The notes under the pieces: generated by a model
Databases searched by the model: none
What the model was told of the DNA's origin: nothing
The model's input: the letters and a program-made list of their open reading frames with translations, nothing else
Position numbers and translations under genes: made by a program
Shown: piece by piece, positions 1 through 11,791 of the stretch
Layout of the letters: the number at the start of each line of letters is the position of its first letter
How positions within the stretch are numbered: the first letter of the stretch is position 1
Assembly: GCA_905182985.1 (NCBI GenBank)
Contig: CAJJDN010000103.1
Location: forward strand, 186,001 to 250,000
Reading direction: 5' to 3'
DNA: 64,000 nucleotides
Source of the DNA: Paramecium sonneborni
Taxonomy: Eukaryota; Ciliophora; Oligohymenophorea; Peniculida; Parameciidae

Positions 1-901
1 TCAATCTACATTAAATTTATATAATAATTTTGATCCATTACAATAAAGTGATCAAAATGTCTCCATTCAAAATGAATTACATTTTCTAAATACTTCAAAG
101 TTTAACATTTATAAATATCCACAATCTAAGATTATCAATTTTAATATATACTTCTATATCCTTCTCAAAAATCAAAGCAACAACATTAGGCCAATTTAGA
201 TTCCAATGAAAATCTAATAACTTAATTGCATTTTTGATATTGAACATTTTAATGATTTAAATTGTTGTATCTATCAATTTAGCGGCTCCATTCTCATAAA
301 TAATTAACATATTATTGCCGCTAGATCTATCGAATTTCATCAATTTAACTCTAGAAAAACTCTCACCAACTACTGTAGGCATAATTTGTATAATTTAATT
401 GTTTTGTATGAATTTTATACAATTTGTTTGATATATTGCCAAAATGTTTTTTGATGCATTCCAATCACTTAATAAAACATCATCTTGTAATTGTATTATT
501 TCTTATTACAATTCAACATTTAAATCCATTGTTTATCCATTGCGAGACACAAATTCTTAACTTCTCAATAATGCATTTTGTATCATTATTTCACGATCTC
601 GTCTTTCTTATTTCTCAGCTAATTGTTTTTTCTCAGTAAATTAACAAACATGTTTTTGTATTAATAATTAAGGTACTTTACATTCATAATATTAATTGAT
701 TTGAATATGATCTTGTAATTGTTAAAATAACAAAGACTTTTCCAATAAATTAATAAGTTGACCTGGTTTTACATCATCACGATAAAGTTGTTAATCTATT
801 TTCACTTCATTAATCAATGCAAAAGCACTATGTGAATATCCTTATTCTAAAAAGTAAGTATAAATAAGATAATTAAGTTCTTCTGTCTTAATTACAATCA
901 T
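1..901 (-). CDS. LisH/WD40-like protein (TBL1-like), 3' part cut off
   Basis: Read with the ciliate code from an ATG at 901, the protein opens MIVIKTEELNYLIYTYFLEQ, then GYSHSAFALINEV and PGQLINLLEKSLLFQQLQ. This is the LisH dimerisation motif arranged as in TBL1/SIF2-type transcriptional co-regulators. A basic linker (EKKQLAEKQERRDRE) follows, then an SRNGQTMDLN stretch, then WD-like blades (DVLLSDWNASKNILAIYQ; NNMLIIYENGAAKLID; LLDFHWNLNWPNVVALIF). One 26-nt GTA..TAG intron lies about 150 nt from the left edge. The frame is open to base 1, so the C-terminal blades are outside the window. A nuclear scaffold role would follow from the family. The LisH call is strong; the WD blades are divergent and TBL1 orthology is an inference. 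Confidence 0.72.
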
Positions 902-938
902 TAATAAATTAAATAAAATTCATTTAATCTTTCACATC

Positions 939-1783
939 TCATGTAAAATCTCTCTTTTTGTTACTGAATTCTCTATCATAATCATAATTAAAATATTCTT
1001 CAATCTCATATTTTCTTAATTTACTAAGACTAGACTTCATCCTTTAATTCTAATCGAAATAGAACACTAGATTGATATCTCTTCCATAAGTAATTAATCA
1101 TAAACTATTCCAATTATAAAGATAATTAAATCCTAACATTTTACTTCTTCAAATAAAATACTTGTAACTACTTTATTACCAATCCCTGTAAAAATTACAA
1201 TTAATTCTAATATGTTCAATATTTGAATGCTCAAATTTTTTGATGAAGTTTTTATACTGAATAATATTGTTAAAGGTTTCATGTCTCCATTAAAAATGGA
1301 AAAACATACTGTTTTCATAATTTCTTTAGCTTAAAATAATCTGTTATTTCCATTATTTCATTAGCCTCTTAATATTTAAGAACACAATTCTTTTCATTTT
1401 TAAATTACTTGAAACAGCATATAATCCTTTTCTATAAAATAAAGGAGCAATATATACATTAAGTAAAAAAACATTAGATTCATTATACCTATCAAGTATC
1501 CAGTTTAAAAAATCTATAACTAATGATATTAGAACAGTATAGATTACTAAACTAATATTATCTTTTCCTTTATTAGATATCTTATCTAAAATGATTCTCT
1601 CTACTAATACTCAATCCTAAAATATAATCAAAAGATTATAATAATGATATGAATGATTTTTATGATGTACTTTTTAAACGCCTTTTTCTTTTTTGGTGTT
1701 CTGATTCGGGTCTGGGTGTTTATGATTCTTGTTAGTAAAATGAATTTTAATAAAACGACTTGTAATTTAAAACTTAACTACAT
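939..1783 (-). CDS. hypothetical protein, gene model unresolved
   Basis: I do not recognise this protein. Coding-like stretches in the ciliate code run from an ATG at 1783 (MQLSFKLQVVLLKFILLTRI, then a PKKKKAFKK basic patch) through LVIYTVLISLVIDFLNWILD and MKPLTILFSIKTSSKNLSIQ to a TGA at 939-941 (end SNKKRDFT). A clear 26-nt intron sits at about 1431-1456. At least two other frame changes are needed. One could be a 26-nt intron ending AAAG near 1042-1067; the others I could not place. The helical, leucine- and isoleucine-rich composition would suit an ARM/HEAT-like or membrane-associated protein. The gene may be decayed. It lies 37 bp upstream of the LisH/WD gene on the same strand. Confidence 0.35.
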
Positions 1784-2005
1784 TTGATAATACAATTATT
1801 AATTCAAATTAATATAATAATTTTAATTGTATCAAGTTGTTCATCAAATTATTTAAAACTCTCTTCTTGTTATATAACCTTACTTCATAAATAAATTATA
1901 AGGACAAAATAAATTTATAATTTAAATATTTAGAATAATTATATATATTATTGCATATTAATGATATATAATGAAACAATAAAATCAATTTTTTTTATAA
2001 GTGAT
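1784..2005. other. AT-rich intergenic spacer
   Basis: No gene is seen. This is the spacer between the kinase stop and the hypothetical gene start; no convincing regulatory motif was recognised. Confidence 0.5.
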
Positions 2006-3308
2006 TCATTTAAGTAGATTAAGCAAATTTGATTTAGGTGTTAATTTTTGATATAGCTTTTCTGAATGTGTACTATTTAATTATTATTTTTCAATTTAGT
2101 GAATAATATCTTCTTTAGATTTCCTGACAGAATTTTCAAATGTTTATTGTCCTTTTGAAGTAGTTGGCAATTCGGAAAGTGGAATGCTTAATTAATGATA
2201 GCTTTATATTTATGCTTTAACCCATTTGTGTTATTTAATTTATTTCAATGTAATTCTTTTTTAATGATCAGGATTGAATATATCAGTAATAAGACTAATT
2301 AATTCTTAAGTCACCTTTTTTGGGATATTATAATTGCCTTCACTTATATTTAAAAGTATTTCTGTATTGTTATCACCTTTAAAAGGATATTGAGCAAAAA
2401 TCAAATAATATAGAATGACTCCTAATGCCCAAATGTCAACTGAAAAATTAACAGTCTTCAAATAACCATAAAGTATTTCTGGAGAAGCATAATTAACAGT
2501 TCCAACATTTAATGGTTCATCAAAAGGAATCCCCGTCCCAGACAAATAAGACAATCCAAAATCAATAATTTTAATCTATAATTAATTTATATTAAATTAC
2601 TCGTAAATCATTATTATCACAGAGAAGAATGTTATCTAACTTTAAATCTCTATGAATTACATTATTTTTATGACAATAAGAGATGCCGTCCAATATTTGA
2701 TTAAATAAAATACGAGCAGTTGTTTCATCTAATGCACCATGATCTAAAATTTGATAACAAATTCTACCTAACACATAATCTAATAAAGAACCACCTTTCA
2801 AATATTCTAATTCAAGTATTGCCTCTGACTTTTCTGGAAACAATTTATATTAATGGAGTTTTATTATATTACGATGCTTTAATTTTTATAATATCTCTGC
2901 CTCCCTAGCAATATATAAGTATTAATTCTCCTAACCTTCACTAATAAACTTAAGTGCTCTCTATTCACATGTAATTTTATGAGAAATTAACATTACTGTT
3001 CCTTAACCACCTTTACATAGAACCTAAATTGGATTATACTCAAATAAGACATATCGACCATCTAAACTTTTACCATTTCTTGTTATATATATTTTCGAAT
3101 CATTTTTTAAGTATTTAAGATCTTCTTCAAATAATTCTTAACATTTATGATCAAAAAGTCTAATTTTCCTAAAACACTACTTTCTACTCACTAACTTAAT
3201 TAGACTATCAAATGACATTGCTTATGCCAAATTGATCTCCTAAGGATTTTGACCATATTCATATACTGTTACTCTATTTATTTAGGTAGAACAGTTAGAT
3301 TAGTTCAT
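2006..3308 (-). CDS. serine/threonine protein kinase
   Basis: Predicted 425-aa protein; both exons fit the frame. The domain is ordered and complete: glycine loop CKGGQGTVML, ATP-binding lysine in RALKFI, hinge EAILELEYLKGGSLLDYV, catalytic loop VIHRDLKLDNILL, magnesium motif IDFGLS, activation segment GTVNYASPEIL, DIWALGVILYYLIF, and a C-lobe end HKWVKAQ. All key residues (K, HRD, DFG, APE-like SPE) are present, so it should be active. One 25-nt intron (2576-2600, GTA..TAG) falls just before the IDFG motif. The start at 3308 is the most upstream in-frame ATG. The 70-residue tail after the kinase domain has no recognised domain. The family looks like the CAMK/AMPK-related group, but subfamily and substrate are not decidable by eye. 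Confidence 0.9.
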
Positions 3309-3883
3309 TGATATACAATTTTACATTTCACGTTTAAAATATTACAATATATATCAATTTTGATTTAAATACTATCAGAATCAATTTATTATTATTTATT
3401 TACATTCTATCGTTATCTCTAATATAAACTTAACTCTCTCTTTTCATAATTCTAATTAAGTATTCCAAAACCTTGCTTTTTATTACATTCCCCCAATTAT
3501 TGTTAATACTCTACTTATACTTAAATTTATAAATTACAAATCTACTTTAGATTTATTATCAAATTTTAAAACTAATGATTTATTACAAATCGAATATAAA
3601 TCAATATTTATATAAAATTAAATATTCATTTTTAAATCTATCTCAGAAAATTATTTATGTTATAAAAATAAAAAGAAATTTCAAAAGGAAATTTTGTTAG
3701 ATATTATTTAAATTATTTTATAATGATTTAAAATATTGTAAATTATCAAAGACTCTTTGCTTATGATAATTTTTATGAATAAATAAATTTGAATTTACTA
3801 ATTTTATTTTTCTGATAAAAAATTTATTTGATTAATTATCTATACAGAGCTGTTTTCACATTAATTTAATTCGTTTTTAATTA
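3309..3883. other. AT-rich intergenic region between divergent genes
   Basis: 575 bp between the divergent kinase and secreted-protein starts. I see only AT-rich sequence with short A/T runs and no supportable gene. It presumably carries both promoters. Confidence 0.5.
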
Positions 3884-5296
3884 ATGAGATTTGTACATAT
3901 CTGCTTAATTCTTTTAATAACAAATGCTACAAAATTTTTAGATGAAACCCCAGTTTTTGAAGAGTAGGCAGAAGTTTAAATTAAATATGATGAACCAAAA
4001 TCACTATTCACAGAAGAATAATTTGCTTAAAATACAGAGTTCTATTAAAATAAGAATGAACCCTTTGATTACTAATCTGAATAGATCTCACCATTATCAA
4101 CTGTTGATTAATAACAAATTTTATTAGCTTATGAAAAGGATCTCTAACCTGAAGGTGACTGTGTAATTTTATATGCTGAATGTGAATTTAAAGGAACATC
4201 TAAAAAAGTATGCAATGGTGCAGAAGAAGTAATGAGCTTCTCACTTCCTGTATTTTCTATTTATATACCTGAATTGTAAATAAACTATCTATTTTTAGAG
4301 AACAATTTTCAACAATCGATATAAATAGTAATACTTAAGTTACATTTTTAACAAGCGATAAATGTTTAGAACAACCAATCGTGATGGCTGATACTTAATT
4401 AGATTTTTTTATAGCAAAATCAATGTAAAATTGGATAGGATAAAGCACAGGTATTAAATTGTAAATTTATAAAAGGAATAACTCAATTTATGTAATAAGA
4501 ATAGGTGATAGAGTCAGATAATACAGATGTATAAGTTGAATAATAAGAAACTGTAGATTAATAATAAGATTAATAGGCATAAGAATCATAGGATGGAAAT
4601 GTTGAGTAGCAAAATGATTAATAAATTGAATAATAAAATGAATAAGTTATTGAACAATAAGTTGAATAATAACCTGAATAATAATAATAATAAGATGAAT
4701 AATAATAATAATAAGATGAATAATAATAATAATAAGATGAATAATAAACAACAGAATAATAATAAGAGACAGAAGTTTAAGAACAATAATCTGTACAGAA
4801 CGAATAACAATCTGATTCATAAAATCAAGAATCTTAATAAGACTAACAAGAATAAATTAATAATGCATAATTGCCAGAATAAGATAACTAATCTGAAAAT
4901 TAAGAGGAGCAATAATAAGAGGATACAACTATTGAATAAAATTAAGATAATGATACATAAAATACAGATCAACCTCAAGATTAAGTTCAATAATAAACAG
5001 AAGGAGAAACATAAAATCAATAATAAGAATAATAAAATGAAGAATTATAGGAAAAATAATTAGATGAAATTGTGGAGACTGTTGAATAAGTTGTAGAATA
5101 AGTCTAAGAAAAACAATAGGCTGAATTGGAGGTTGAAAATTAATAATTATAAAAAGAGGAATCATAAGAACAATAATAGACTGAATAAACAGAATAATCT
5201 GTTGATGATTTACCATAAAATTAAGAAACAGAATAATAGTATACTAAAACTGAAACAGCAGAACCACTTGTGGGATAATCATAATATACAAAATGA
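3884..5296 (+). CDS. secreted Gln/Glu-rich protein with possible beta/gamma-crystallin domain
   Basis: Predicted 454 aa (two introns, 4276-4298 and 4451-4475; exon sum divisible by three). It starts MRFVHICLILLITNA, a clear signal peptide. A cysteine-containing central domain (CVILYAECEFKGTSKKVC, then TFLTSDKC) resembles the beta/gamma-crystallin folds of ciliate dense-core granule tip proteins; this comparison is by eye only. From about residue 185 to the end it is almost entirely Q and E with D, N and V, encoded largely by TAA and TAG. That is why standard-code ORFs here (for example an antisense leucine-rich ORF at 4586-4810) are spurious. It may be a secretory-granule or surface protein. 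Low-complexity Q tracts make orthology uncertain. The second intron ends AAAG rather than TAG. Confidence 0.8.
4676..4729 (+). repeat. 18-bp tandem repeat, three copies, coding
   Basis: Three perfect copies of GAA followed by four TAA and one GAT, each translated as EQQQQD inside the Gln-rich tail of the secreted protein. Such in-frame TAA microsatellites can only be coding in a code where TAA is Gln. Shorter imperfect units extend on both sides. Confidence 0.9.
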
Positions 5297-5510
5297 TTGT
5301 AATCATTATTAAATATAAAATCTTTTATTAACAGAAATCATTTCTAAAATAATTATTTATATAATAAATTATTTTGATATAAATTTATTATTTAAATATT
5401 TATAATTAGATAAATATTCTTTACTCTTATTATTGAATTTTTCATTAAAAAAAAAGAACTATTATTTTATCATTAATATAATTATGATTGAAGATAAAAA
5501 TTAAATATCT

Positions 5511-7303
5511 TCAATTTTGATGATCTTTAACAAGTTAAAGTCCCTACTAAATAATCTCTTATAACTCTTCATCATTATCAAACAAATCAAATATATCTGA
5601 TATTTCAAATTAAGTAGGATCAATAATCATTCCTATGTTTATTAAAATAAAGTATACCTACTATATGTCTTATTGTATTTTAATCCTTAACAACCTTCAG
5701 TACTTCATGAAATAATAATGCTCCTAATATATTTCTTTAATCTGATTCTGATAAACTTAAGAAATTTTACATTTAAGCTTTAACTATATCTATACTATGA
5801 AATTTTTATATTTAAGTTTATATATTTGGAACTACTTATTATAATTTAGATTAATTTTATCTATCATAATTGTGAGGTTTTTATAATTCTGGGATGAATT
5901 GATTTTAAATCATAGGTCTATATAACAACTTTTTTTTTTTAATTTATAAATATTCCTCTCTCAAATTTTTTGATAAGAATACACATATTTTTATCAAACC
6001 ATTTTTAAAAATATGATTTGCTTTTTAAGAATTACTTCTGTCATAAATTTATGATAATGCACATCTAGCATCATTAACTGTTTGATATAGAACAATACAA
6101 TCTTAAAGTTTTGAAAATTTTTTTTTACTTTACTTCATAATTAAAGATATGATTATTCCAAATTGTGATAAAAACTCTTTCATATCATTTTCATTTATGT
6201 AGCCATTAATATTTTAAACATAGAGTTACCTTTCTTCAAAATTTTATTGGATATTCTATTTCAAATTAAAATAAAAATTTTCACTTGCTCCACTGAAGAT
6301 ATCAATTTTATTATCGGCTATTAATTCATAAATAGAAATAATTTCCTATAATGATAGCTAAATATCTGAAATATTCCCTAGTTTTTAATGATTTTCTTTA
6401 ATCAATTGAATTGCATTATGTATATTTGATTAAATACATGGATGAATTCTAGTGTTTTCACAGATATTATAATTTTCCTTTGCTTTTTCTGGTAATTCAA
6501 ATTGTATCATAGCCCAAGGTTATCTTGTGTTCTTATCAATTTTTACATAGCAATCTTAGAAATAAGTATTTTATAATTTTGAAAAATAATCCTTTATTAT
6601 AAGTTACCATCCATATTCAATAGCAATTATAACTTTTTCATTTTAAAATAAATTTTGAGGGATTGGTTATGAAAATCCTCTTAGATATAATTCATTTGAT
6701 TCTTTTGTTCTTTCTTATGGTGATTTAAACAATTCAAATTATATTTAATTCCCTTAATAATAAAATAAACTCTTATTCATTTATTCAAGAAAAAGCTTAG
6801 CTTCTGCCTTTTATTAAAATTAGACATATCCATAACTTTAGAATATATATATATTTATTATACTTTAAATAATTCCCTTATTAATCTCTACGAATTTCTA
6901 TTGAAAGAATATTCCCATATTTAGAGAATTCTATTTCTAATTCTTCAGCCTTAGCAGAATTTGGAAGATTTTTCATAAATATATTAGCATTTTTCTCAGC
7001 ATCATTTTTATTAAAATAAGGTTTAATTCTGATAATGTTATTTATTAGTTTCTAATTATCTAAAGTTAATCTTGCTTTATTAGCTGAAGAGGCATCTGAA
7101 AATGTAATTAAAGCCTATCCATATGATTTATTAGTATGCTTATCTTTCTTGATTTTTATTCTATCTATGTCCCCAAATTATTTAAATTAGTGAAACAAAT
7201 AATCTTCCGTAATTCCCTAATTAACAGTTAAATAGCTTACCTTATCCAAATTTAATAAAAAAATTGTATTTTTAGAAAATTAAACTTTTTATTCAATAGG
7301 CAT
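5511..7303 (-). CDS. PABP: poly(A)-binding protein, four RRMs plus MLLE
   Basis: Predicted 571 aa after removal of three introns (7217-7240, 6836-6863, 5633-5657); the exon sum fits the frame. RRM1 contains FGDIDRIKIKKDKHTNKSYG and QALITF. RRM2 has NIFMKNLPNSAKAEELEIEF and GYVQFQQKAEAKLFLEQMN. RRM3 begins ELYLRGFSQPI and is divergent. RRM4 begins RQLYVQNINGYINENDMKEF. The C-terminus (HIVGMIIDPTQFEISDIFDL, then LQEIIQQGLQLVKDHQN) matches the MLLE/PABC peptide-binding domain. The protein should bind mRNA poly(A) tails in the cytoplasm and recruit translation and decay factors. The intron within RRM2 (6836-6863) ends AAAG, and splicing it is required to join RRM2. The central region was read less carefully than the ends. 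Confidence 0.88.
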
Positions 7304-7620
7304 ACTTATTTTGGCATTTTACATAAAATTATAATTTATAATTTAAATAATTATTTTAAGTAAATCAGATTCTTAATTCTTTAATATGATTCGATAATTA
7401 TAATTCTCTTTAATTTATTATATTCTTATCAAAGTAATCGAATTAAACAATTATATTTTAAATTAATATCCAATATAATTATAGTATTGAAATAAGTCTA
7501 ATAAGATAATTATAATAATATTATAAGGTTATAAAGGATTAATATAAATAATAGAAAAAAAATGAAAATAATATTTATAATAATTTGTCAATTATTTAGA
7601 AACAAAATATCCAATTATTT
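7304..7620. other. AT-rich intergenic region
   Basis: Upstream of the poly(A)-binding protein gene. Only A/T-rich sequence is seen; no gene or recognisable element. Confidence 0.45.
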
Positions 7621-7630
7621 AAGTTTATAT

Positions 7631-8143
7631 GAAAGAATTTTATAACTGCATTCAATTTGATCTCAATAAAATAATAAGAATAAAGCAATAAGAATAAAGC
7701 TCTATAAAATCATTTGAAGATTTAAAAAATATCATAAAAATTCTGATTTTAGTGCATTAGAGGATTCTCTTCCTTTAAAAAAAGGCAAGAATACTATGAA
7801 ATACTTAGAGAAAAAGAATGAAAATTGAGCATAATAAAAATTGTCAAAAAAGATTAAATATAATATAAGAATGATTAAAGATATATTGGGCAAGTGAATA
7901 TTCTAGAACATTAGAAAGAACTGATAAAGTATGCATTTATTATATTTGATTATAAAAATTTCTTATTAAATTGATTATAGTAAGGTTGAATAATTTTATG
8001 GATTTAAATAGAAGAAAATAAATAATATAGTATTAAAAGCTTAAATAAAGTTGAACAGTAAAAAGGCAAGGAAAATATAAGAACAAATCAATATAATGAC
8101 TGAATAAGTATTAAAATATAGCAGAGTAAATTGATAAAAATGT
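7631..8143 (+). pseudogene. possible degenerate or mis-modelled lysine/glutamine-rich gene
   Basis: Coding-like plus-strand segments exist in the ciliate code: MKEFYNCIQFDLNKIIRI near the start, FSALEDSLPLKKGKNTMKYL, then INNIVLKAQIKLNSKKARKI and EQINIMTEQVLKYSRVN ending at a TGA near 8141. They lie in different frames, and I could not join them with 20-35-nt GT..AG introns; a TGA also interrupts after KYLEKKNEN. It may be a decayed gene or contain unusual introns. No family is recognised. It sits head-to-tail against the convergent EF-hand gene. Confidence 0.3.
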
Positions 8144-8249
8144 ATTCAACAATAAATATAGTATGATTTCATTAATAAAAAGCATAAAGAGATTTGATTA
8201 TTAAAGAAATAAATAATGATTTTGAATATATTATTAAATATGATTGGGA

Positions 8250-8655
8250 TCAACTTTTTTTATCTAAATTCTCAAATTTACACCAGGATGATCCTGTTTC
8301 AATAGATTCTAACTAATAAATATATATATAAAGTACTTCATCAGATATTTCTTATTCAGTATGTCCACTTCTTAAGACACTAGTCCAAAAATTTAACCAT
8401 TCTTCTTCAGATATTGTTCCACTATTATCAGTATCGACTGATTTGAATAACTCTTCAGTATTGAGTTTTGCAAAATTGCTTTTCCTGCAGTTGTAAAGTA
8501 AAAGTGTTACCAATATTTAATTGTTTCTGTTTTTTCAATAGACTTAGAACCATCTACATCGAATTTAGCAAATAATTTAAGGACTCTTTCCCTCATTTAT
8601 GGAGATAACTAAATTACAAATTAAGTTATACTTCTTTTCCTTGAGTGTTCCCCAT
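8250..8655 (-). CDS. small EF-hand calcium-binding protein
   Basis: Predicted 110 aa from four exons; introns 8609-8631, 8485-8510 and 8313-8336 keep the frame. Two EF-hand loops are visible: FDVDGSKSIEKTE and VDTDNSGTISEEEW, both with acidic positions 1, 3 and 12 (or equivalents). The start MGNTQGKE gives Gly2, a possible N-myristoylation site, which would suit a recoverin-like or calcineurin B-like membrane-associated calcium sensor. It is shorter than those families (about 180-200 aa with four EF-hands), so it carries a single EF pair. The second intron ends CAG. The partner is unknown. Confidence 0.85.
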
Positions 8656-8776
8656 TATTAATGTATGATATTTTTAATTATTATTATTATTAATAATGTT
8701 TTGGTCTTGATAAATATGAGAAATTATCCTGTTTGAGTAAATAATTGAGCACTAACATACATATTATATATAATAG

Positions 8777-11114
8777 TCAAAGTTTGGATCTTAAGAAAGC
8801 TTTAAGTTGGTCGATTTAAATTGGTTTAACTAAATAACCATCCATTCCATTTTGTAATGCCAATTATTCCTCTTCTTTCTTTGAATATGCTGAACATCCT
8901 ATTATTTGTATTTTTGGAAATTATTTCTTTAATATTAGAGTAGTTTAAATTCCATTCATTGTAGGCATATCAATATCCATAAAGATTAAATCATACCCAT
9001 TACAATTCTTGCATCTATTCATTTTTACCATCTGGATTGCAGTATATCCATCAAGAGTGCAATCAAATTAAATAGAAGGGCTTATTTTCATTAATAGAAA
9101 TTTAAGCACTTCTATATTAAATGCATTATCATCAACAACCAAAATACTAACACATCTACATTTACTTTCACGCTAACTCTTTATATTATTATATCTCCAT
9201 AAACTCTATCTTCTTTCAGGACTTTCTTCATCTATTTCATCTAACTCTTCTTTTATCTCTGTGTCTTATACATTTTTAGATATATAAAACCAAAATGAAG
9301 ATCCATTTTGATATTCTGATTAAAACTACAATCCTTTGTCATTTTTACTTAAATTTCTTGCTATCATATTACTTATTAATAATCCTAATCCAACACCTTA
9401 AGGATTAAGTCTTTTGCTTTCTTTATCATCTACTTTAGAAAAAGCTTACATTAAATTCTCCTTATGTTCCTCCTTTATTCCTTAACCAGTATCATGAATT
9501 TCTAATTTAATTGAATTATTTAAATAATTTGATACTCTTATTTCTATCTACCCTTGCAAAGTAAATTTAAAAGCATTTCCTAATAGATTTATAATTATTT
9601 ATCTTATTCTATTAGGATCATTATTCAGTAATCTTGGAGCACTCTTTCTATAAATTAATGATAATTTTATTTTTTTTAAACTTGCTTCTAATCTAAATAA
9701 TTCTAAACATTCTTCTATTAATTTTTATAAATCCATTTCAATAGGAGAAATTGAAAATTTACCTGCTTTTAATTAAGCAAAATCTAACAAATCATTTGAT
9801 AAATTCAATAAATATTTACAATTTGATAAAGCAATTTTTAAGTATTTGCTTTATAAATTTACATCTTTTTCTTCTTACAAAGCAGATATAAATTATATAA
9901 TTGAATTTAAAGGTGTTCTATATTCATGACTTACAAATGATATGATATTTGATTTTGCTTAATATGATTTCTTCACCAAACTTATGTAATCTCTATGAGT
10001 TACATCTCTTATTTATAATAGAATCATCAATTTCTCATCTACCAAGGTTGCATGAGCATTTATTTCAAGTAATCTCTTTTTTTCTGGCTATTCTAAATCA
10101 ACACAACATGTATTTTCATACCATTTTGCTAAATAACTACCTACATATATTGTATTATGAGGACTACTTTTAAGGATTTGGAAGAATCTCTTATTTGGTT
10201 ATATACTACTTAAATCGCTTAGTATTTGCTACAGTAAAAAAATCAAATACATTAATATCATGATGATCTTCTTTTATTTATTTCGGATTATTTATTTTGT
10301 ATTATTAGAAAGATTATTGAAAACTATGAAAAGAAGGCAGAGAATCTCTAGGATCTCTTGTTTCACTTTTATTCTATGTAGATACTATATCAGTCAATTA
10401 TTCTAAACAACTTCGAAAATTTGACATATCACTTATCTTAAATAATTCTAATGTAGCAGCATTACAAAAGTGAACTGTCAAATTTTATGCCGTAAGCAAT
10501 ACTAATGAATCTGGAATTAAATTAAAAAAGTGAAAGCATTCTTATAATTCTTATTATTATATTAAATTAGTCGAAGAATGAAATTATTATTATCTTTTAT
10601 ACTCAGGTGTTGGAACTATATTTTAAATAGATTTTTCTTATGATTTTTTAAATATATAAGACTACTAAACATCCACTTCATTTTCTTATTTATATACCCA
10701 ATCAGTATATAAAGAAAACAACAATAAAATAAGACCAGCTCCAAATATATAACAATCTATTTAATTCCATTCACTAATCCTTACTAAGCTATAAAAGTTA
10801 ATAACCATCGCAATTTTATTCCATTTACAATCATTAATTCTTACTTGTCCAATTTGAATGCATATGAAATATAAGTAAAAAACACTAATCTTATTTAATT
10901 AAACTCCGCATTCTATGAAAAATACACTCTAACATATTGTGTAAATTATTTTCATTCCTAATTATCTTTTTTAATCCCAAAATTTAGAAAGGAATGCGAA
11001 AAATTACAAAATACCCATCAAACATAGTAGGATTATCATCAGTCTCAATTAAAAATCGAAGAGTGGTATAAGAATCAAAGGAAGCAATCCTTCAAGAAGC
11101 ACTTTTATTTTCAT
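8777..11114 (-). CDS. membrane hybrid histidine kinase with receiver domain
   Basis: The N-terminus (MKIKVLLEGLLPLILIPLFD, later IFGAGLILLLFSLY) has about six hydrophobic segments. A PAS-like linker (ECFHFFNLIPDSLVLLTAQN) precedes the dimerisation helix with the phospho-acceptor histidine in VSHEYRTPLNSII (codon at about 9926-9928). The ATPase has the N box RQIIINLLGNAFKF, the G1 box HDTGYGIKEEHKE and the G2 box GVGLGLLISNMI. The C-terminal receiver has ILVVDDNAFNIEVL, the acceptor aspartate in LIFMDIDMPTMNG, and YLVKPI. It is a complete hybrid sensor kinase of about 770 aa that should relay phosphate to an HPt protein. At least one intron is required (the length is not a multiple of three). 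Ciliates carry expanded families of such kinases; the signal sensed is unknown. Confidence 0.92.
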
Positions 11115-11791
11115 TATAAATATATAAATATATATTTAACTTTCAATCAGCTACTTAAATTAGAAAACGTAATCAATTTTTTTGAAAACTATATTTAATA
11201 ATTGATGAATTATTTGAACCTTTTAGAAAACTACTCTATTTATTTATTATCTACATTGGGTGTTAAAAAATAAAAATGTACAAATGAAAACATTAACAAC
11301 ACTTTATTCAACTATTTATTTGCCTTAAAATTAAATTTATATATTATCTATTATAGTAAAATAAGGTAATAGTTATATTTAGAATGATATTTACAATTTT
11401 TTTATGTACAATGAATATTTGCTTGGGTATGATTTAATATTTTAATATAAATAAAATAGGTATATTTTCAATATCAAAACTAAAATTAATAAAATTCGAA
11501 AAAAAATAATGCATACTAGAATTTTTTTATTATTTCATCATTTTTTATAATAGTTCTTTATGGTTTGATAGAATAGTAGAAGAATAAAAAATAATTACTT
11601 AACCATAAATGAATTTTAAAACTAGAAAAATTTAACAGTTTGTAAGAGGCATTTCTTGCAGAATTAAAAAGAAAAGGTTTAATCTTAAAATTTTTGAGTT
11701 AATTCTTAATATTTACTTTAAGAAAGGAAATTGTAGAATGTGAAAGTATGCTTATAAGAATAATATTTAATTAAAAATAAAATCTAACGTA
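11115..11791. other. AT-rich region between divergent genes
   Basis: 677 bp between the histidine kinase and cyclin starts. A short frame of about 46 codons beginning at an ATG near 11611 ends in TGA at about 11740 and is not convincing. Nothing else is supportable. Confidence 0.45.

Noticed and set aside
4586..5216. Leucine/phenylalanine-rich ORFs antisense to the Gln-rich gene
   Set aside because: They arise from the complement of TAA/AAT repeats and have no start context or domain; the plus strand gives a coherent secreted protein.
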